Of a DNA stretch of 64,000 nucleotides, positions 26,748 to 34,924 are shown one piece after another (position 1 is the first letter of the stretch; every line of letters starts with the position of its first letter). The notes beneath the pieces were generated by a model. That model was not told the origin of the DNA. It saw only the letters and a list, made by a program, of their open reading frames with translations, and made no database searches. The translations under genes and the position numbers were made by a program. This stretch comes from Leucobacter celer subsp. astrifaciens. GTDB taxonomy: Bacteria; Actinomycetota; Actinomycetes; Actinomycetales; Microbacteriaceae. The stretch lies in contig NZ_JHEI01000135.1 in assembly GCF_001273835.1 (NCBI RefSeq), positions 124,001 to 188,000 on the forward strand, in the 5' to 3' direction.

Positions 26748-27536
26748 CTACCCGAAGGGATCGGCCAGTCGCCGCAGGAACTCCCGGGTCTCCTCGCGCT
26801 CGGGGTGCTCGAAGATCTGCTGGGGCGGACCGGACTCGACGATCACCCCGTCCTTGAGGTACACCACCCGATCGGCCACCCGGCGCGCGAACGACATCTC
26901 GTGCGTGGCCATGACGATCGTGGAGCCCGCGGCCTTGAGCTCGCGCACGAGATCGAGCACCTCGCCGACGAGCTGCGGATCGAGCGCACTCGTGATCTCG
27001 TCGAGCAGCAGCAGTTCCGGGTCGGTCGCGATGGCCCGGGCGATGGCGACGCGCTGCTGCTGGCCGCCGGAGAGCCGATCCGGGTACTCCTTGGCCTTGT
27101 CGCCGAGCCCGATGCGCTCGAGCAGTGCGAGGCCCGTGCGCTCCGCCTCGGCCCGCGACGTGCCGAACACCTTGCGCGCCGCGAGCGTGACATTGTCGAG
27201 CACGTTCATGTGCGGGAAGAGGTTGTAGTGCTGGAACACCACGCCGATCCGCGCCCGCACCCGATCGGCGTCAGCGCGGGGGTCCGTGATGTCCTCGGCG
27301 GCGCCGTCGGCGCCGTGCAGCACGATCCGCCCGTCGTCGACCTGCTCGAGCAGGTTGATGGTCTTGAGCAGCGTCGACTTGCCTGATCCCGAGGCCCCGA
27401 TCAGCACCACGACCTCGTGCCGGTCGACCGTCAGGTCGATTCCCCGCAGCACCGGGTGCTCCCCGAAGCGCTTGTGCACTCCCTGCACCTCGAGCACGGG
27501 AGCGGGATCCTGCCCCGGCTTCGTCGTCCCGGTCAT
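26748..27536 (-). CDS. Polar amino acid ABC transporter ATP-binding protein
   Basis: The 262-residue ATPase has Walker A GASGSGKST, Q-loop FQHYNLFPHMNVLDN, signature LSGGQQQRVAIARA, Walker B LLLLDEITSALDP and the switch His in MATHEMSFARRVADR. These are typical of the GlnQ/HisP branch. The ATG at 27536 overlaps the permease stop (ATGA), so the genes are translationally coupled. It energises import of an amino acid or similar polar solute together with the next two genes. Confidence 0.93.
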   Translation of the reverse strand: MTGTTKPGQDPAPVLEVQGVHKRFGEHPVLRGIDLTVDRHEVVVLIGASGSGKSTLLKTINLLEQVDDGRIVLHGADGAAEDITDPRADADRVRARIGVVFQHYNLFPHMNVLDNVTLAARKVFGTSRAEAERTGLALLERIGLGDKAKEYPDRLSGGQQQRVAIARAIATDPELLLLDEITSALDPQLVGEVLDLVRELKAAGSTIVMATHEMSFARRVADRVVYLKDGVIVESGPPQQIFEHPEREETREFLRRLADPFG

Positions 27537-28462
27537 ACCGTGCCTCCGACCTGCTCGCGCTTCTGAGCCCGCGCCGTCACCCAGTCGGTGAGGCGGATGA
27601 ACGGCCACGACAGCAGCACGAAGAGCACGCCCGCCAGCACGTAGGGCGTGAAGTTGTAGCTCGAGGCCACCTCGATCTGCGCTGCGCGCACCGCGTCGAC
27701 CGCACCGAGCACCGAGATCAGGCCCACGTCCTTCTGCATCGACACGAAGTCGTTCATGAGCGCCGGCGTCACCTTGCGCACCGCCTGGGGCATGACGACG
27801 AGGCGCAGCGTCTTGCCGTGGCTGAGGCCCAGGGAGCGGGCTGCGAGGCGCTGCGAGGGGTGCACCGCATCGATGCCGGCTCGCAGCACCTCGGCCACAT
27901 AGGCCGAGTAGCAGAGGATCAGCGCGATCGTGCCCCAGAATTGCGCGGGCAGGCGCCCCGTGAGCTCGAGACCCGGGATGCCGAAGCCCACGAGGTACAG
28001 CACCAGCAGCACCGGGATGCCGCGGAAGATGTCGGTGTAGCCCGCGGCGAGCAGCCGGATCGGCGTGAACACCGCACCCTTGAGCGTGCGTGCGATCGCG
28101 AGCAGAGTGCCCAGGATCGCCACGCCCAGCGCCGCGACCACGAGCACCTGGATGTTCAGCCACAGGCCCTTGATGACGCGCGGGAACGACTCGATCGCCA
28201 CCTGCGGATCGAAGAAGGTCTCACGCACACGATCCCAGCCCGGGCTGTTCACCAGCACGACGGCGATCACGGTCGCGAACACGAGTGTGCTGGCGATGCT
28301 GACGAGGATCGAGCGCTGCTTGCGCGTGCGGCGGAATGCCCGCCGCTCGAGCTCGATGGCGCTCGGCTCGAACGGCGCGCCGGCCGTAACGGTATTCAAC
28401 TCGGGGAGGTTCCGGGTGCGGCGGATCAGCCGAGGACCGGGGCGCCCTGGTCGGCGAGCCAC
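27533..28462 (-). CDS. Polar amino acid ABC transporter permease
   Basis: The product is 309 residues of the HisM/HisQ/GlnP type. A basic cytoplasmic N-terminus of about 45 residues is followed by transmembrane segments and the EAA-like loop HPSQRLAARSLGLSHGKTLRLVVMPQA. The assigned GTG at 28462 overlaps the end of the binding-protein gene by 37 bp; a downstream TTG at 28399 is possible. A single permease suggests a homodimeric channel. The segment IEVASSYNFTPYV near the end fits this family. Confidence 0.9.
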   Translation of the reverse strand: MARRPGRPGPRLIRRTRNLPELNTVTAGAPFEPSAIELERRAFRRTRKQRSILVSIASTLVFATVIAVVLVNSPGWDRVRETFFDPQVAIESFPRVIKGLWLNIQVLVVAALGVAILGTLLAIARTLKGAVFTPIRLLAAGYTDIFRGIPVLLVLYLVGFGIPGLELTGRLPAQFWGTIALILCYSAYVAEVLRAGIDAVHPSQRLAARSLGLSHGKTLRLVVMPQAVRKVTPALMNDFVSMQKDVGLISVLGAVDAVRAAQIEVASSYNFTPYVLAGVLFVLLSWPFIRLTDWVTARAQKREQVGGTV

Positions 28463-29268
28463 TCGGTCTCGAGCGCGGCGAGCGTGCCGTTCTCGCGCAG
28501 CGCGTCGACGGCCTTCGTCGCATCAGCCGTGAGCGACGAGCCCTTCGGCAGCACGAAGGCGAACTCGTCGCCGCCCGCCGACGACTCGAGCTGGCCGACG
28601 ATCACGCCGTCGTCGAGCTGCGCATCGCGCACGTAGAAGGCGCCGGGCAGGTCGGTGACGAGGGCGTCGATGGTGCCGTTCTGCAGCGCGGCGACCGCGT
28701 CGTCGACGCTGTTGAAGACCTGCAGGTCCTTGTCGGGCGCGATGACCTCCTCGACGACGGTGAGCGAGGTGGTGCCCGAGGCGACGCCGAGCACGACGTC
28801 CTTGAGATCGGCGATGCTCTTCGCCTCGGCGGCGGGGGTGCCGCCGGCGGCAACGACGGCCTGGCTGGTCACGTAGTAGGGCGACGAGAAGTCCACGGCC
28901 TTGGCGCGATCCTCGGTGGCCGAGAACTGCTGGAGGTTGAGGTCGAAGTCCTTCGGCCCGGGCGCGATCGCCGAGTCGAAGCTCGTGCGCACCCACACCA
29001 CGTCCTCCGCGGCGTAGCCCATCTCCTCGGCCACGGCGTATGCGACGGCGGCTTCGAAGCCCTCGCCGCTCTCGGGATCGTCGTTCAGCACCCAGGGGGC
29101 GTACGCCGGCTCACCCGTGGCGATCGTGAGCTTGCCCTCGGTGACCGGGCCGATGGCCGCGGTGTCGTCCGCGGCGTCGGAGGATCCGCCTCCGGCGCAG
29201 GCGGTGAGGGCGAGCAGCGCCGCGGCGCCGACGGCGACGGCAGAGGCGAGAGGGGAAGTGCGGGACAT
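28426..29268 (-). CDS. Amino acid ABC transporter substrate-binding lipoprotein
   Basis: The 280-residue lipoprotein has a signal sequence ending in the lipobox LTAC. A family 3 binding fold follows (KLTIATGEPAYAPWVLND, GFEAAVAYAVAEEMGY, DFSSPYYVTSQAVVA, GVASGTTSLTVVEE, NGTIDALVTDLPGAFYV). It is anchored outside the membrane and delivers solute to the permease. The ATG at 29268 has AGGAG 8 nt upstream, a clear Shine-Dalgarno sequence. The ligand is unknown; the fold fits an amino acid or opine-like compound. Confidence 0.92.
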   Translation of the reverse strand: MSRTSPLASAVAVGAAALLALTACAGGGSSDAADDTAAIGPVTEGKLTIATGEPAYAPWVLNDDPESGEGFEAAVAYAVAEEMGYAAEDVVWVRTSFDSAIAPGPKDFDLNLQQFSATEDRAKAVDFSSPYYVTSQAVVAAGGTPAAEAKSIADLKDVVLGVASGTTSLTVVEEVIAPDKDLQVFNSVDDAVAALQNGTIDALVTDLPGAFYVRDAQLDDGVIVGQLESSAGGDEFAFVLPKGSSLTADATKAVDALRENGTLAALETEWLADQGAPVLG

Positions 29269-29385
29269 CGGGATACTCCTTCTCCGAGGACTGCGGGATC
29301 CGAGCGCGCGGAGGTGTCCGCGCAGACCGGTGTTCATTCTACGAGACACCCGGGACCGTGCGGTGCACGCTCCCGTCACTCGGGG

Positions 29386-30699
29386 TCACACGCGGCGGTG
29401 CCGCTCCACACCGGCGACGATCGTGCGTCGCGCGCGACCCGCGCCGTTCTCCACCAGCTCGATGAGCGCGGCATCGGGATCTCGGGCCGGAACGTCGAAG
29501 AACGCGAGGTCCGCGACCGCACCCACCCCGAGCTGGCCGATGCGCTCGCGACCCACATGCAGGCCGAGCGCCGCGGCTCCCCCGAGCGTCGCCGCGGTGA
29601 AGAGCCGCTGGTGCAGGTCGTCGCCGCGGTAGCCCTGCTTGCGGGCCACGCGGTAGAGCACCGCGACGTCGGCCAGCAGGTCGAGCGAGGGCGAGGAGGA
29701 GAGCGAGTCCGTGCCGACCGCGATGAGGTTGCCCTCGCGCAGGTAGGCGGCGACGGGCGGCATGTCGAGACCGATCACCTCGTTGGATCGGGGGCAGAGC
29801 GCCACGCTCGTACCGCGGGCGCGCAGCAGCGCGCGGTCCTCGGCGCTCACGTACACGCCGTGCGCGATGTGGCAGTCGGGGCCCAGCACACCCAGGTGAT
29901 CGACGAACTGCGTCGAGGAGACGCCGATCCCGTGCGAGCGCAGGGCCCGGAAGCTGTCGGCTCCGAGTTCCGGCCACTCGCCGTGGCCGCCGGGACCCGC
30001 ACCCACGTAGCCGTCGATGCCGTCGAACTCGCGCTCCATGTGGGCCTCGGCGAGGTGGATGTGCAGCCGCAGCCCCTCCTCGCGCACGATGTCGGGCAGT
30101 TCGAGCAGCGGCTGCACCTCGAGCGAGTAGGGGGCGTGCGGCGACACACCGGCGCCTGGCGGCGTCGGGATGCTGCGGATCTGATCCCGCACCTCTTCGC
30201 GAGCCGCGGCGTCCCAGTCGGCATTGCTCTTGCCGTAGACCTCCCAGTAGGCGATGCCGTGCATGCCCGCGTCGTGCAGCGCACCGATCGCCTCGCGGTC
30301 GGTCACCACATCGGCCGCGGCGGTGACCCCGGCTGCGAGGCTCTGCTCCGCGCCCTCGGCCGCCGCCGCCGCCCAGTCGTGATCACCCCGCGCGTAGACC
30401 TCGTCGAAGGCGTCTCCCCAGTGATCGAAGCCCGTGTAATTGCGGCTCGCCACCTCGGCCATGCGCGTGTACTGCAGATGGGTGTGCGCGTTAACCAGGC
30501 CGGGGGCGAGCACGCCCTCCCAGTGCTCCTCGCGATAGTCCGCGCCCCGGGCGTCGAGCGCGTCGAGCACCCAGCGCCGGTCGCCGACGTGCAGGATCCG
30601 CCCGCTGCGCACCGCCACGGCCCCGTCCGGGATGCGGGGGCTCGTCACGGGGAAGACGAGCGATGCGCTGTAGACGACGGTCTGCGATTCGGTGCTCAC
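29386..30699 (-). CDS. Amidohydrolase of the SAH/MTA/aminodeoxyfutalosine deaminase class
   Basis: The 437-residue metal-dependent hydrolase has PGLVNAHTHLQYTRM (HxH), SPHAPYS, HIHLAEAHMEREF (His and Glu), HGVYVS (His), CPRSNEV and GTDSLSSSPSLDLL (Asp). This pattern belongs to deaminases acting on 5'-thio- or 5'-substituted adenosines. It follows an adenosylhomocysteinase-like gene by 9 bp on the same strand, so an SAH- or MTA-related substrate is plausible but unproven. The GTG at 30699 also has TAGAAT 6 nt upstream, formed partly by the stop codon of the preceding gene, so an internal leaderless promoter is possible. Confidence 0.85.
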   Translation of the reverse strand: MSTESQTVVYSASLVFPVTSPRIPDGAVAVRSGRILHVGDRRWVLDALDARGADYREEHWEGVLAPGLVNAHTHLQYTRMAEVASRNYTGFDHWGDAFDEVYARGDHDWAAAAAEGAEQSLAAGVTAAADVVTDREAIGALHDAGMHGIAYWEVYGKSNADWDAAAREEVRDQIRSIPTPPGAGVSPHAPYSLEVQPLLELPDIVREEGLRLHIHLAEAHMEREFDGIDGYVGAGPGGHGEWPELGADSFRALRSHGIGVSSTQFVDHLGVLGPDCHIAHGVYVSAEDRALLRARGTSVALCPRSNEVIGLDMPPVAAYLREGNLIAVGTDSLSSSPSLDLLADVAVLYRVARKQGYRGDDLHQRLFTAATLGGAAALGLHVGRERIGQLGVGAVADLAFFDVPARDPDAALIELVENGAGRARRTIVAGVERHRRV

Positions 30700-30708
30700 C
30701 CGTAGATT

Positions 30709-32379
30709 CTAGGGCTCGTACCTCCGGTAGCGATGCACGGTCCAGGGCTGCGCGGCGCCGCCCGGCCGCGCACCGGAGGGCGCAGGATCCGCGTCCGCTC
30801 CGCGGGCCGCGAGCGCGGCGCGCGCCACGAGGTCCTCGTCCGCGGCGGAGAGCGCGTGCACGCCGGCCGGCAGCTCCTCGCGCATGAGCCGCATGAGGGC
30901 GGCGATCTGGGTGGCGAACGAGAGATCCATCACCTCGACCGGATTGCCCTCCGCGGCCGTGTAATTGACTCCCCCGCCGCCGGCCAGCACGAGCGCACCG
31001 CGATCGGCCCCGGGCGCGATCCACTCGTCCACCCCCTGCGCGACCGGTTCGCGACGCCACCCGGCGGCCCGCAGCTCGTCGAGCGCCAGCTCGTCGTCGA
31101 TGCCGCCGGCCACGAACACGGCCGCCCCGGGCCGCAACCGCGCGAACCCCGCGGCGTCGAGCGTGTGCCACACTCCCGTCGCACTCACCACCACGTCGGC
31201 CTCGCGCAGCGCGTGCGCGGCATCCCGGGCCTCGAAGCCGTCGTGCAGCGCGGCGAGCGCGCGCACCGGATCCCGCTCCACCACCGTGACGCGCGCCCCG
31301 AGCGCCGCCGCGAACCGCGCGGTGCCCACGCCCACGGGCCCGTAGCCGATCACCGCCCAGCGCGTATCCCGCAGCCCCCGGTACCCGCCGCCGGCGCGGG
31401 ACGCGCCCGGGACGCTCCACGCGGCCGCGTCGAGCAGCTCGGCCGCGGCGAAGACGCACGACTGCCCGGTGCCCACGAGGTTGTCGAAGTCGGTCTTGGT
31501 GCGCGCGTCGTTGACCGCGATCACCGGGATGCGCAGGGATCCCTCCGCGGCCATCTCGCGCAGCGGCCGCACCCCGCTCGTGGTCTCCTCCGCCGCGGCG
31601 CGCAGCGTCTCGAGCGCCTCCGGGTGCTCGGTGTGGGCGAGGCGGATCAGGTGCGCCCCGTCATCGATGAGGTACTCGGGCCGCCAGGCGAGCACTCCGG
31701 CGGCGTGCTCGGCATCCATGCGGCGGGCGGCGTCGGCGTCAGAGTCGGCGTCGGAGTCGGCGTCGGAGTCGGCGCAGACCGCCGTCGGCGCGAACACCGC
31801 GACCCTGCCGTCGGCGATGAGCGCGGCCGCCACGTCGGGGTCGGTCTCGGAGACCGCGCTGAACAGCGCCACCTCGAATCCGGCGTCGACGAGCGCGAGC
31901 GCGAGCGCGGCGGTCTTCGGCTCGAGCACCAGGCTCACCGCGATCCGCGGTGCCCCGCCCGCGCGCCCCTCGTGCTCGGCGCGCATCCGCTCGGCGAGCA
32001 CGGCCGTCGCCCGCATGCCCCGCGCCGCCCAGGCGATCCTCGACGCCGCGTCGGCGCCCCGCGCCGAGGCCGCCCCGCCGTCGAGCCCGACGACGACCGG
32101 GGCGAGCCCCTCGGAGCCGGCCTCGGGTCGCGGTCCGTCGCCTGCCCGATCCCGGAACACGAACTCGGCCGGTGCCCCCGCTTCGCGCGACGATCGCACT
32201 CCCATGCGCGCGAGAACCGCGAGCAGCAGCTCCCGCGCGAGGGGGTCGGAGACCGCGATGTCGGCCACGCCGGCCGAGAGCAGGCGGTTGCCCGCGCGAG
32301 CGGCGGCGCGCACCGCGCGCTCCACCGCCAGCGCCCGTTCCAGCTCCTGTCGACCCTGCCGGTCGTCCGTATGCTCCAT
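30709..32379 (-). CDS. Divergent adenosylhomocysteinase-like enzyme
   Basis: The 556-residue protein is related to S-adenosylhomocysteine hydrolase. It keeps the catalytic-region pattern (IDDGAHLIRL, EETTSGVRPL, NDARTKTDFDNLVGTGQS) and the NAD-binding GYGPVGVGTARFAAALGARV, and it ends in HRYRRYEP. Its N-terminal substrate domain is poorly conserved (LEPKTAALALALVDAG where canonical enzymes have LHMTxQTAVL), and it is longer than usual. It contains a D-S-D-A repeat insert. The start ATG at 32379 shares its A with the preceding TGA (TGATG). It may act on SAH, S-inosylhomocysteine or another thionucleoside. Confidence 0.75.
   Translation of the reverse strand: MEHTDDRQGRQELERALAVERAVRAAARAGNRLLSAGVADIAVSDPLARELLLAVLARMGVRSSREAGAPAEFVFRDRAGDGPRPEAGSEGLAPVVVGLDGGAASARGADAASRIAWAARGMRATAVLAERMRAEHEGRAGGAPRIAVSLVLEPKTAALALALVDAGFEVALFSAVSETDPDVAAALIADGRVAVFAPTAVCADSDADSDADSDADAARRMDAEHAAGVLAWRPEYLIDDGAHLIRLAHTEHPEALETLRAAAEETTSGVRPLREMAAEGSLRIPVIAVNDARTKTDFDNLVGTGQSCVFAAAELLDAAAWSVPGASRAGGGYRGLRDTRWAVIGYGPVGVGTARFAAALGARVTVVERDPVRALAALHDGFEARDAAHALREADVVVSATGVWHTLDAAGFARLRPGAAVFVAGGIDDELALDELRAAGWRREPVAQGVDEWIAPGADRGALVLAGGGGVNYTAAEGNPVEVMDLSFATQIAALMRLMREELPAGVHALSAADEDLVARAALAARGADADPAPSGARPGGAAQPWTVHRYRRYEP
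31732..31775. repeat. 12-bp tandem repeats in the adenosylhomocysteinase-like gene
   Basis: Three full copies of a 12-bp unit (GTCGGCGTCRGA) plus a partial fourth encode D-S-D-A tetrapeptides on the minus strand. The insert sits between the N-terminal domain and the segment containing the catalytic Asp. The length is a multiple of three, so the frame is kept. Confidence 0.85.
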
Positions 32380-32933
32380 CAGTGAGACCGCTCCTCCCAC
32401 TGCGCGCAGGCGGCGATGGGGTCCTCCGGCAGGCCGAGCGCCGTGCGCGCGCGCGCGGCGGCGGCCGCCGATTCCTCTGCTCCCAGCCAGGCGTAGCCCA
32501 CGGCATCCGCTGCGTCGAGCTTCGCGACCTTCCGCGCCTGCTTCCGGTCGCTCTCGAGGGTGTCGCGCACGGCCTCGACCGCCGTCTCGGTGCCCCTCGG
32601 CCACTCCTGCTGCTTCGTCTCGAGGCGCTCCGCCGCTCGCTCGCTCGCGTCGGCGACCTCGCCCATCGCGTCCGCGAACAACCGGGTGTCGATCTGCGCC
32701 TCGTCGCCCCGGCCGACCGCGATGCGCAGACGGTCGAGCTCGACATCCGCCTCGTCCCACGCGGCGTTCACGGGGCACACGGCGTCGAGGTAGACGCCGC
32801 CCGCCTGGCTCGCCGAGAGCACCTCGGGCTCGGGCTCGGGCGGCGCTTCGGCTTCACCGCTGCAACCGGTCAGAGCGCAGCAGAGCGCCCCGATCGCGGC
32901 TGCGGCTCGAAGCCGAGAAGTCTTTCGCACCAT
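32379..32933 (-). CDS. Putative lipoprotein of unknown function
   Basis: The 184-residue product has a short basic N-terminus (MVRKTSRLR), a hydrophobic segment and the lipobox LTGC followed by SGEAEAPPEPEPE. The mature part is mostly helical and charged (about residues 50-150), with Cys in VCPVN and AACAQW that could form a disulfide. No family is recognised. It is the first gene of an apparent operon with the adenosylhomocysteinase-like gene (TGATG overlap) and the amidohydrolase. The ATG at 32933 is preferred over 32972 because it directly precedes the signal sequence. Confidence 0.75.
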   Translation of the reverse strand: MVRKTSRLRAAAAIGALCCALTGCSGEAEAPPEPEPEVLSASQAGGVYLDAVCPVNAAWDEADVELDRLRIAVGRGDEAQIDTRLFADAMGEVADASERAAERLETKQQEWPRGTETAVEAVRDTLESDRKQARKVAKLDAADAVGYAWLGAEESAAAAARARTALGLPEDPIAACAQWEERSH

Positions 32934-32985
32934 ACGAGGATAACGGCTCGTTCCGCGCGCCGGGCTTCTCACCTAGGCTGGCGGC

Positions 32986-33309
32986 ATGTCGAGATATCTG
33001 GATGAGGACCGGGCGGCCGCCGACGGCTTCACGATCGTCCACGAGCCGGAGCGTCACCGATACGCGATCTACCAGCGCGGTGCGGGCGAGGAACGCCTGA
33101 TCGGAGAGGCGCACTACTCGCTGATCGGAGACGATGTCATCGACTTCGACCACACCGTCGTGGTGCCGGCGCTCCGGGGCACGGGGCTCTCGCGGCTGCT
33201 CGCGCGCCGTGCGCTCACGGGCGACGCGATCGGCGGTCGACGCGTGCGCGCCTCCTGCTGGTTCATCGAGGGCTACATCGCGCGGCACCCCGAGGTGCTC
33301 GAGCAGTAG
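32986..33309 (+). CDS. GNAT-like N-acetyltransferase domain protein (YjdJ type)
   Basis: The 107-residue protein has the short GNAT-like pattern: YAIYQRGAGEERLIGEAHYSL, DFDHTVVVPALRGTGLSRLLARRAL (acetyl-CoA binding loop with RGTGLS) and RVRASCWFIEGYIARHPE. Small proteins of this kind belong to the GCN5-related YjdJ family, and substrates are unknown. The ATG at 32986 is preceded at exactly 6 nt by TAGGCT, so it is probably leaderless. Confidence 0.85.
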   Translation: MSRYLDEDRAAADGFTIVHEPERHRYAIYQRGAGEERLIGEAHYSLIGDDVIDFDHTVVVPALRGTGLSRLLARRALTGDAIGGRRVRASCWFIEGYIARHPEVLEQ

Positions 33310-33391
33310 CCCGGCCCGCCTGCTCGCGAGGCCGGATCGGTCGGGCACCGGACCGATCAGCGGCCGAGGCGGCGATCCGCGGCCGGGCCGA

Positions 33392-34042
33392 TCAGGCGCT
33401 CTCGCGATCCTTGCGCCTCACCTTGCGCCCCTTGGCCGGGCCGGTCTGCTGCTGGATGAGCGCGGTCAGATCCTTCTCGATGAGCTGCTGGATGCGCCCG
33501 TCGCGCTCGCTGCGGTACTCGTCGTTGTCTCCGCCGCTGTAGTACGGGTGCGACGCCCGTTCCTTGAGCGAGTCGCCGATCTCGTCCCACGCCAGGCCCC
33601 TCGCGCGCTCGGCGGTCACCCGCAGGTACTCGTCGTCGCCGGCCCGGGCGTGCAGCTCCTCAGCCACCCGCTCGTATACCTCCTGGCGATGCCGCAGCGT
33701 GCGATTGTCGTCGTTGCCGTAGTCCGACTCGCTCCACGAGCTCCGGCCGGTATCGCGGATCTCGTTGCGCATGCGCGAGATGTGCTTGGCGTCCCGCTCC
33801 CGCTCCTGGGCAAGATCCTCGGTCGCCTCGCGCACCATGTCGATGATCTGCGACTCCTGGTAGTCGACGTGACGCTTGAGGGCGTTCATGATGATGGCGT
33901 TCTTCACGGTCATCCGCACCGCCACGTCGGCGACGAGGAGCCCCTGCTCGACGATCTCCTCGACCGGGGCCAGGACGCGGCGGGGCAGCCTGCGCTGGGG
34001 GCGGTTGCTGCCGCGCTTGCGTTTCTTCGACCAGCCGAACAC
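33392..34042 (-). CDS. Hypothetical charged helical protein
   Basis: The 216-residue protein starts very basic (MFGWSKKRKRGSNRPQRRLP) and continues with a long, mostly alpha-helical, highly charged body containing QESQIIDMVREATEDLAQERERDAKHI and a basic C-terminus (KGRKVRRKDRESA). Coiled coil is likely around residues 60-100. No family or enzyme motif is recognised. High charge and basic ends would suit nucleic-acid or envelope association, but this is a guess. It is a single gene, divergent from the SMR pair. Confidence 0.65.
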   Translation of the reverse strand: MFGWSKKRKRGSNRPQRRLPRRVLAPVEEIVEQGLLVADVAVRMTVKNAIIMNALKRHVDYQESQIIDMVREATEDLAQERERDAKHISRMRNEIRDTGRSSWSESDYGNDDNRTLRHRQEVYERVAEELHARAGDDEYLRVTAERARGLAWDEIGDSLKERASHPYYSGGDNDEYRSERDGRIQQLIEKDLTALIQQQTGPAKGRKVRRKDRESA

Positions 34043-34145
34043 CGCTCTCCTCTCCGGACCTCACACCATCCCCACCATTATCGCCTATCGCGACCGAATC
34101 CGTCGGCCGGTGTGCGAGACTGGAAGAGGCCCCGTGTCCCGGGGC

Positions 34146-34197
34146 GCGGACGAGGGAGCTGTACCCGCATAGATGACGACGGCCGGAAAGAGGCCGT
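34146..34197 (+). promoter_or_regulatory. Candidate guanidine-III (ykkC-III) riboswitch before SMR genes
   Basis: The leader carries GCGGACGAGG (34146-34155), GTACCCGC (34161-34168) and GACGGC (34178-34183) in order. This closely follows the core of guanidine-III riboswitches as I remember the Thermobifida example (CGGACGAGG...GTACCCGG...GACGGC). P1 would be GCGG/CCGC. The predicted P2 is weak here (about 3 bp, one wobble), which lowers confidence. The 3' strand also pairs in ACGGCC/GGCCGT (34179-34184 with 34192-34197), a hairpin enclosing the ribosome-binding site AAAGAGG (34187-34193). Ligand binding could therefore free translation. Both the motif and its position before Gdx-type exporters support the call. 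Confidence 0.6.
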
Positions 34198-34200
34198 CTC

Positions 34201-34521
34201 ATGTCACTCGCCTGGATCGCACTGTTGCTGAGCGGAATGCTCGAGGCCGTATGGGCCACCGCACTCGACGCGTCGCAGGGATTCCGAAGATTCTGGCCGA
34301 GCGCGGTGTTCGTGGTGTCGCTCGCCGCGAGCATGGTCGGGCTCGCCTTCGCCATGACCGAGATCCCCGTGGGCACCGCGTACGCCGTGTGGGTGGGGAT
34401 CGGGGCCGTGCTCACGGCGGCCTGGGCGATGATCACGCGCCGGGATCGCGCCACGGTGCTGCGCGTGCTGCTGCTGATCGGTCTGATCGGCTGCGTCGTC
34501 GGGCTCAAGGCGGTGAGCTGA
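34201..34521 (+). CDS. SMR-family transporter subunit, Gdx/SugE-type (first of pair)
   Basis: The 106-residue, four-helix small multidrug resistance protein has the proton/substrate Glu in SGMLEAVWATALDASQGF (E15), ASMVGLAFAMTEIPVGTAYAVWVGIGA and GCVVGLKAVS. The W-A-x-A-L-x-x-S-x-G-F and IPVGTAYAVW pattern is typical of guanidinium exporters (Gdx/SugE) rather than EmrE. The next gene encodes a second subunit 1 nt later, so a heterodimer is likely. It is controlled by the candidate guanidine-III leader immediately upstream. Confidence 0.88.
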   Translation: MSLAWIALLLSGMLEAVWATALDASQGFRRFWPSAVFVVSLAASMVGLAFAMTEIPVGTAYAVWVGIGAVLTAAWAMITRRDRATVLRVLLLIGLIGCVVGLKAVS

Positions 34522-34522
34522 C

Positions 34523-34924
34523 ATGGCCGTCGAGAACCGCCCGAAGGTCGCGACGACCGCGCACTGGGTCGTCCTGTTCGCGAGTGCCGGGCTCGAAGCC
34601 GTGTGGGCCATCGCCCTCGACCAGTCGCGCGGCTTCACCGTGCTGCTGCCCGCGATCGTGTTCTGCATCGCGTGCCCGTTGAGCATGGTGGGCCTCGGTT
34701 ACGCGATGGTCGGGATCCCGGTGAGCATCGCCTACGCGATCTGGACGGGGCTCGGCGCCGCGCTCACCGTCGGAGCTTCGATCCTCATCGGGAGCGAGGA
34801 TCCCTCGCCGCTGAAGCTGCTGTTCCTCGCGGGGATCGTCGGCTGCGTGATCGGCCTCAAGTTCGCGAAGAGCCCGGCTCCAGCGACACCCACACCGACG
34901 CCGCAGCAGCGGGTCCGAGGCTGA
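34523..34924 (+). CDS. SMR-family transporter subunit, Gdx/SugE-type (second of pair)
   Basis: The 133-residue partner has about 13 extra N-terminal residues, then ASAGLEAVWAIALDQSRGF (E25), PLSMVGLGYAMVGIPVSIAYAIWTGLGA and GCVIGLKFAKS. A Pro/Thr-rich tail follows. It starts 1 nt after the stop of the first subunit, implying coupled translation and a paired antiparallel exporter. The last 68 bp overlap the convergent DtxR gene, which explains the low-complexity tail. Confidence 0.88.
   Translation: MAVENRPKVATTAHWVVLFASAGLEAVWAIALDQSRGFTVLLPAIVFCIACPLSMVGLGYAMVGIPVSIAYAIWTGLGAALTVGASILIGSEDPSPLKLLFLAGIVGCVIGLKFAKSPAPATPTPTPQQRVRG

Noticed and set aside
34090-34200. Guanidine-I (ykkC) or guanidine-II (mini-ykkC) riboswitch before the SMR genes
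   Set aside because: The conserved ykkC core and the paired ACGR tetraloop hairpins are not present; the motif order fits guanidine-III better.
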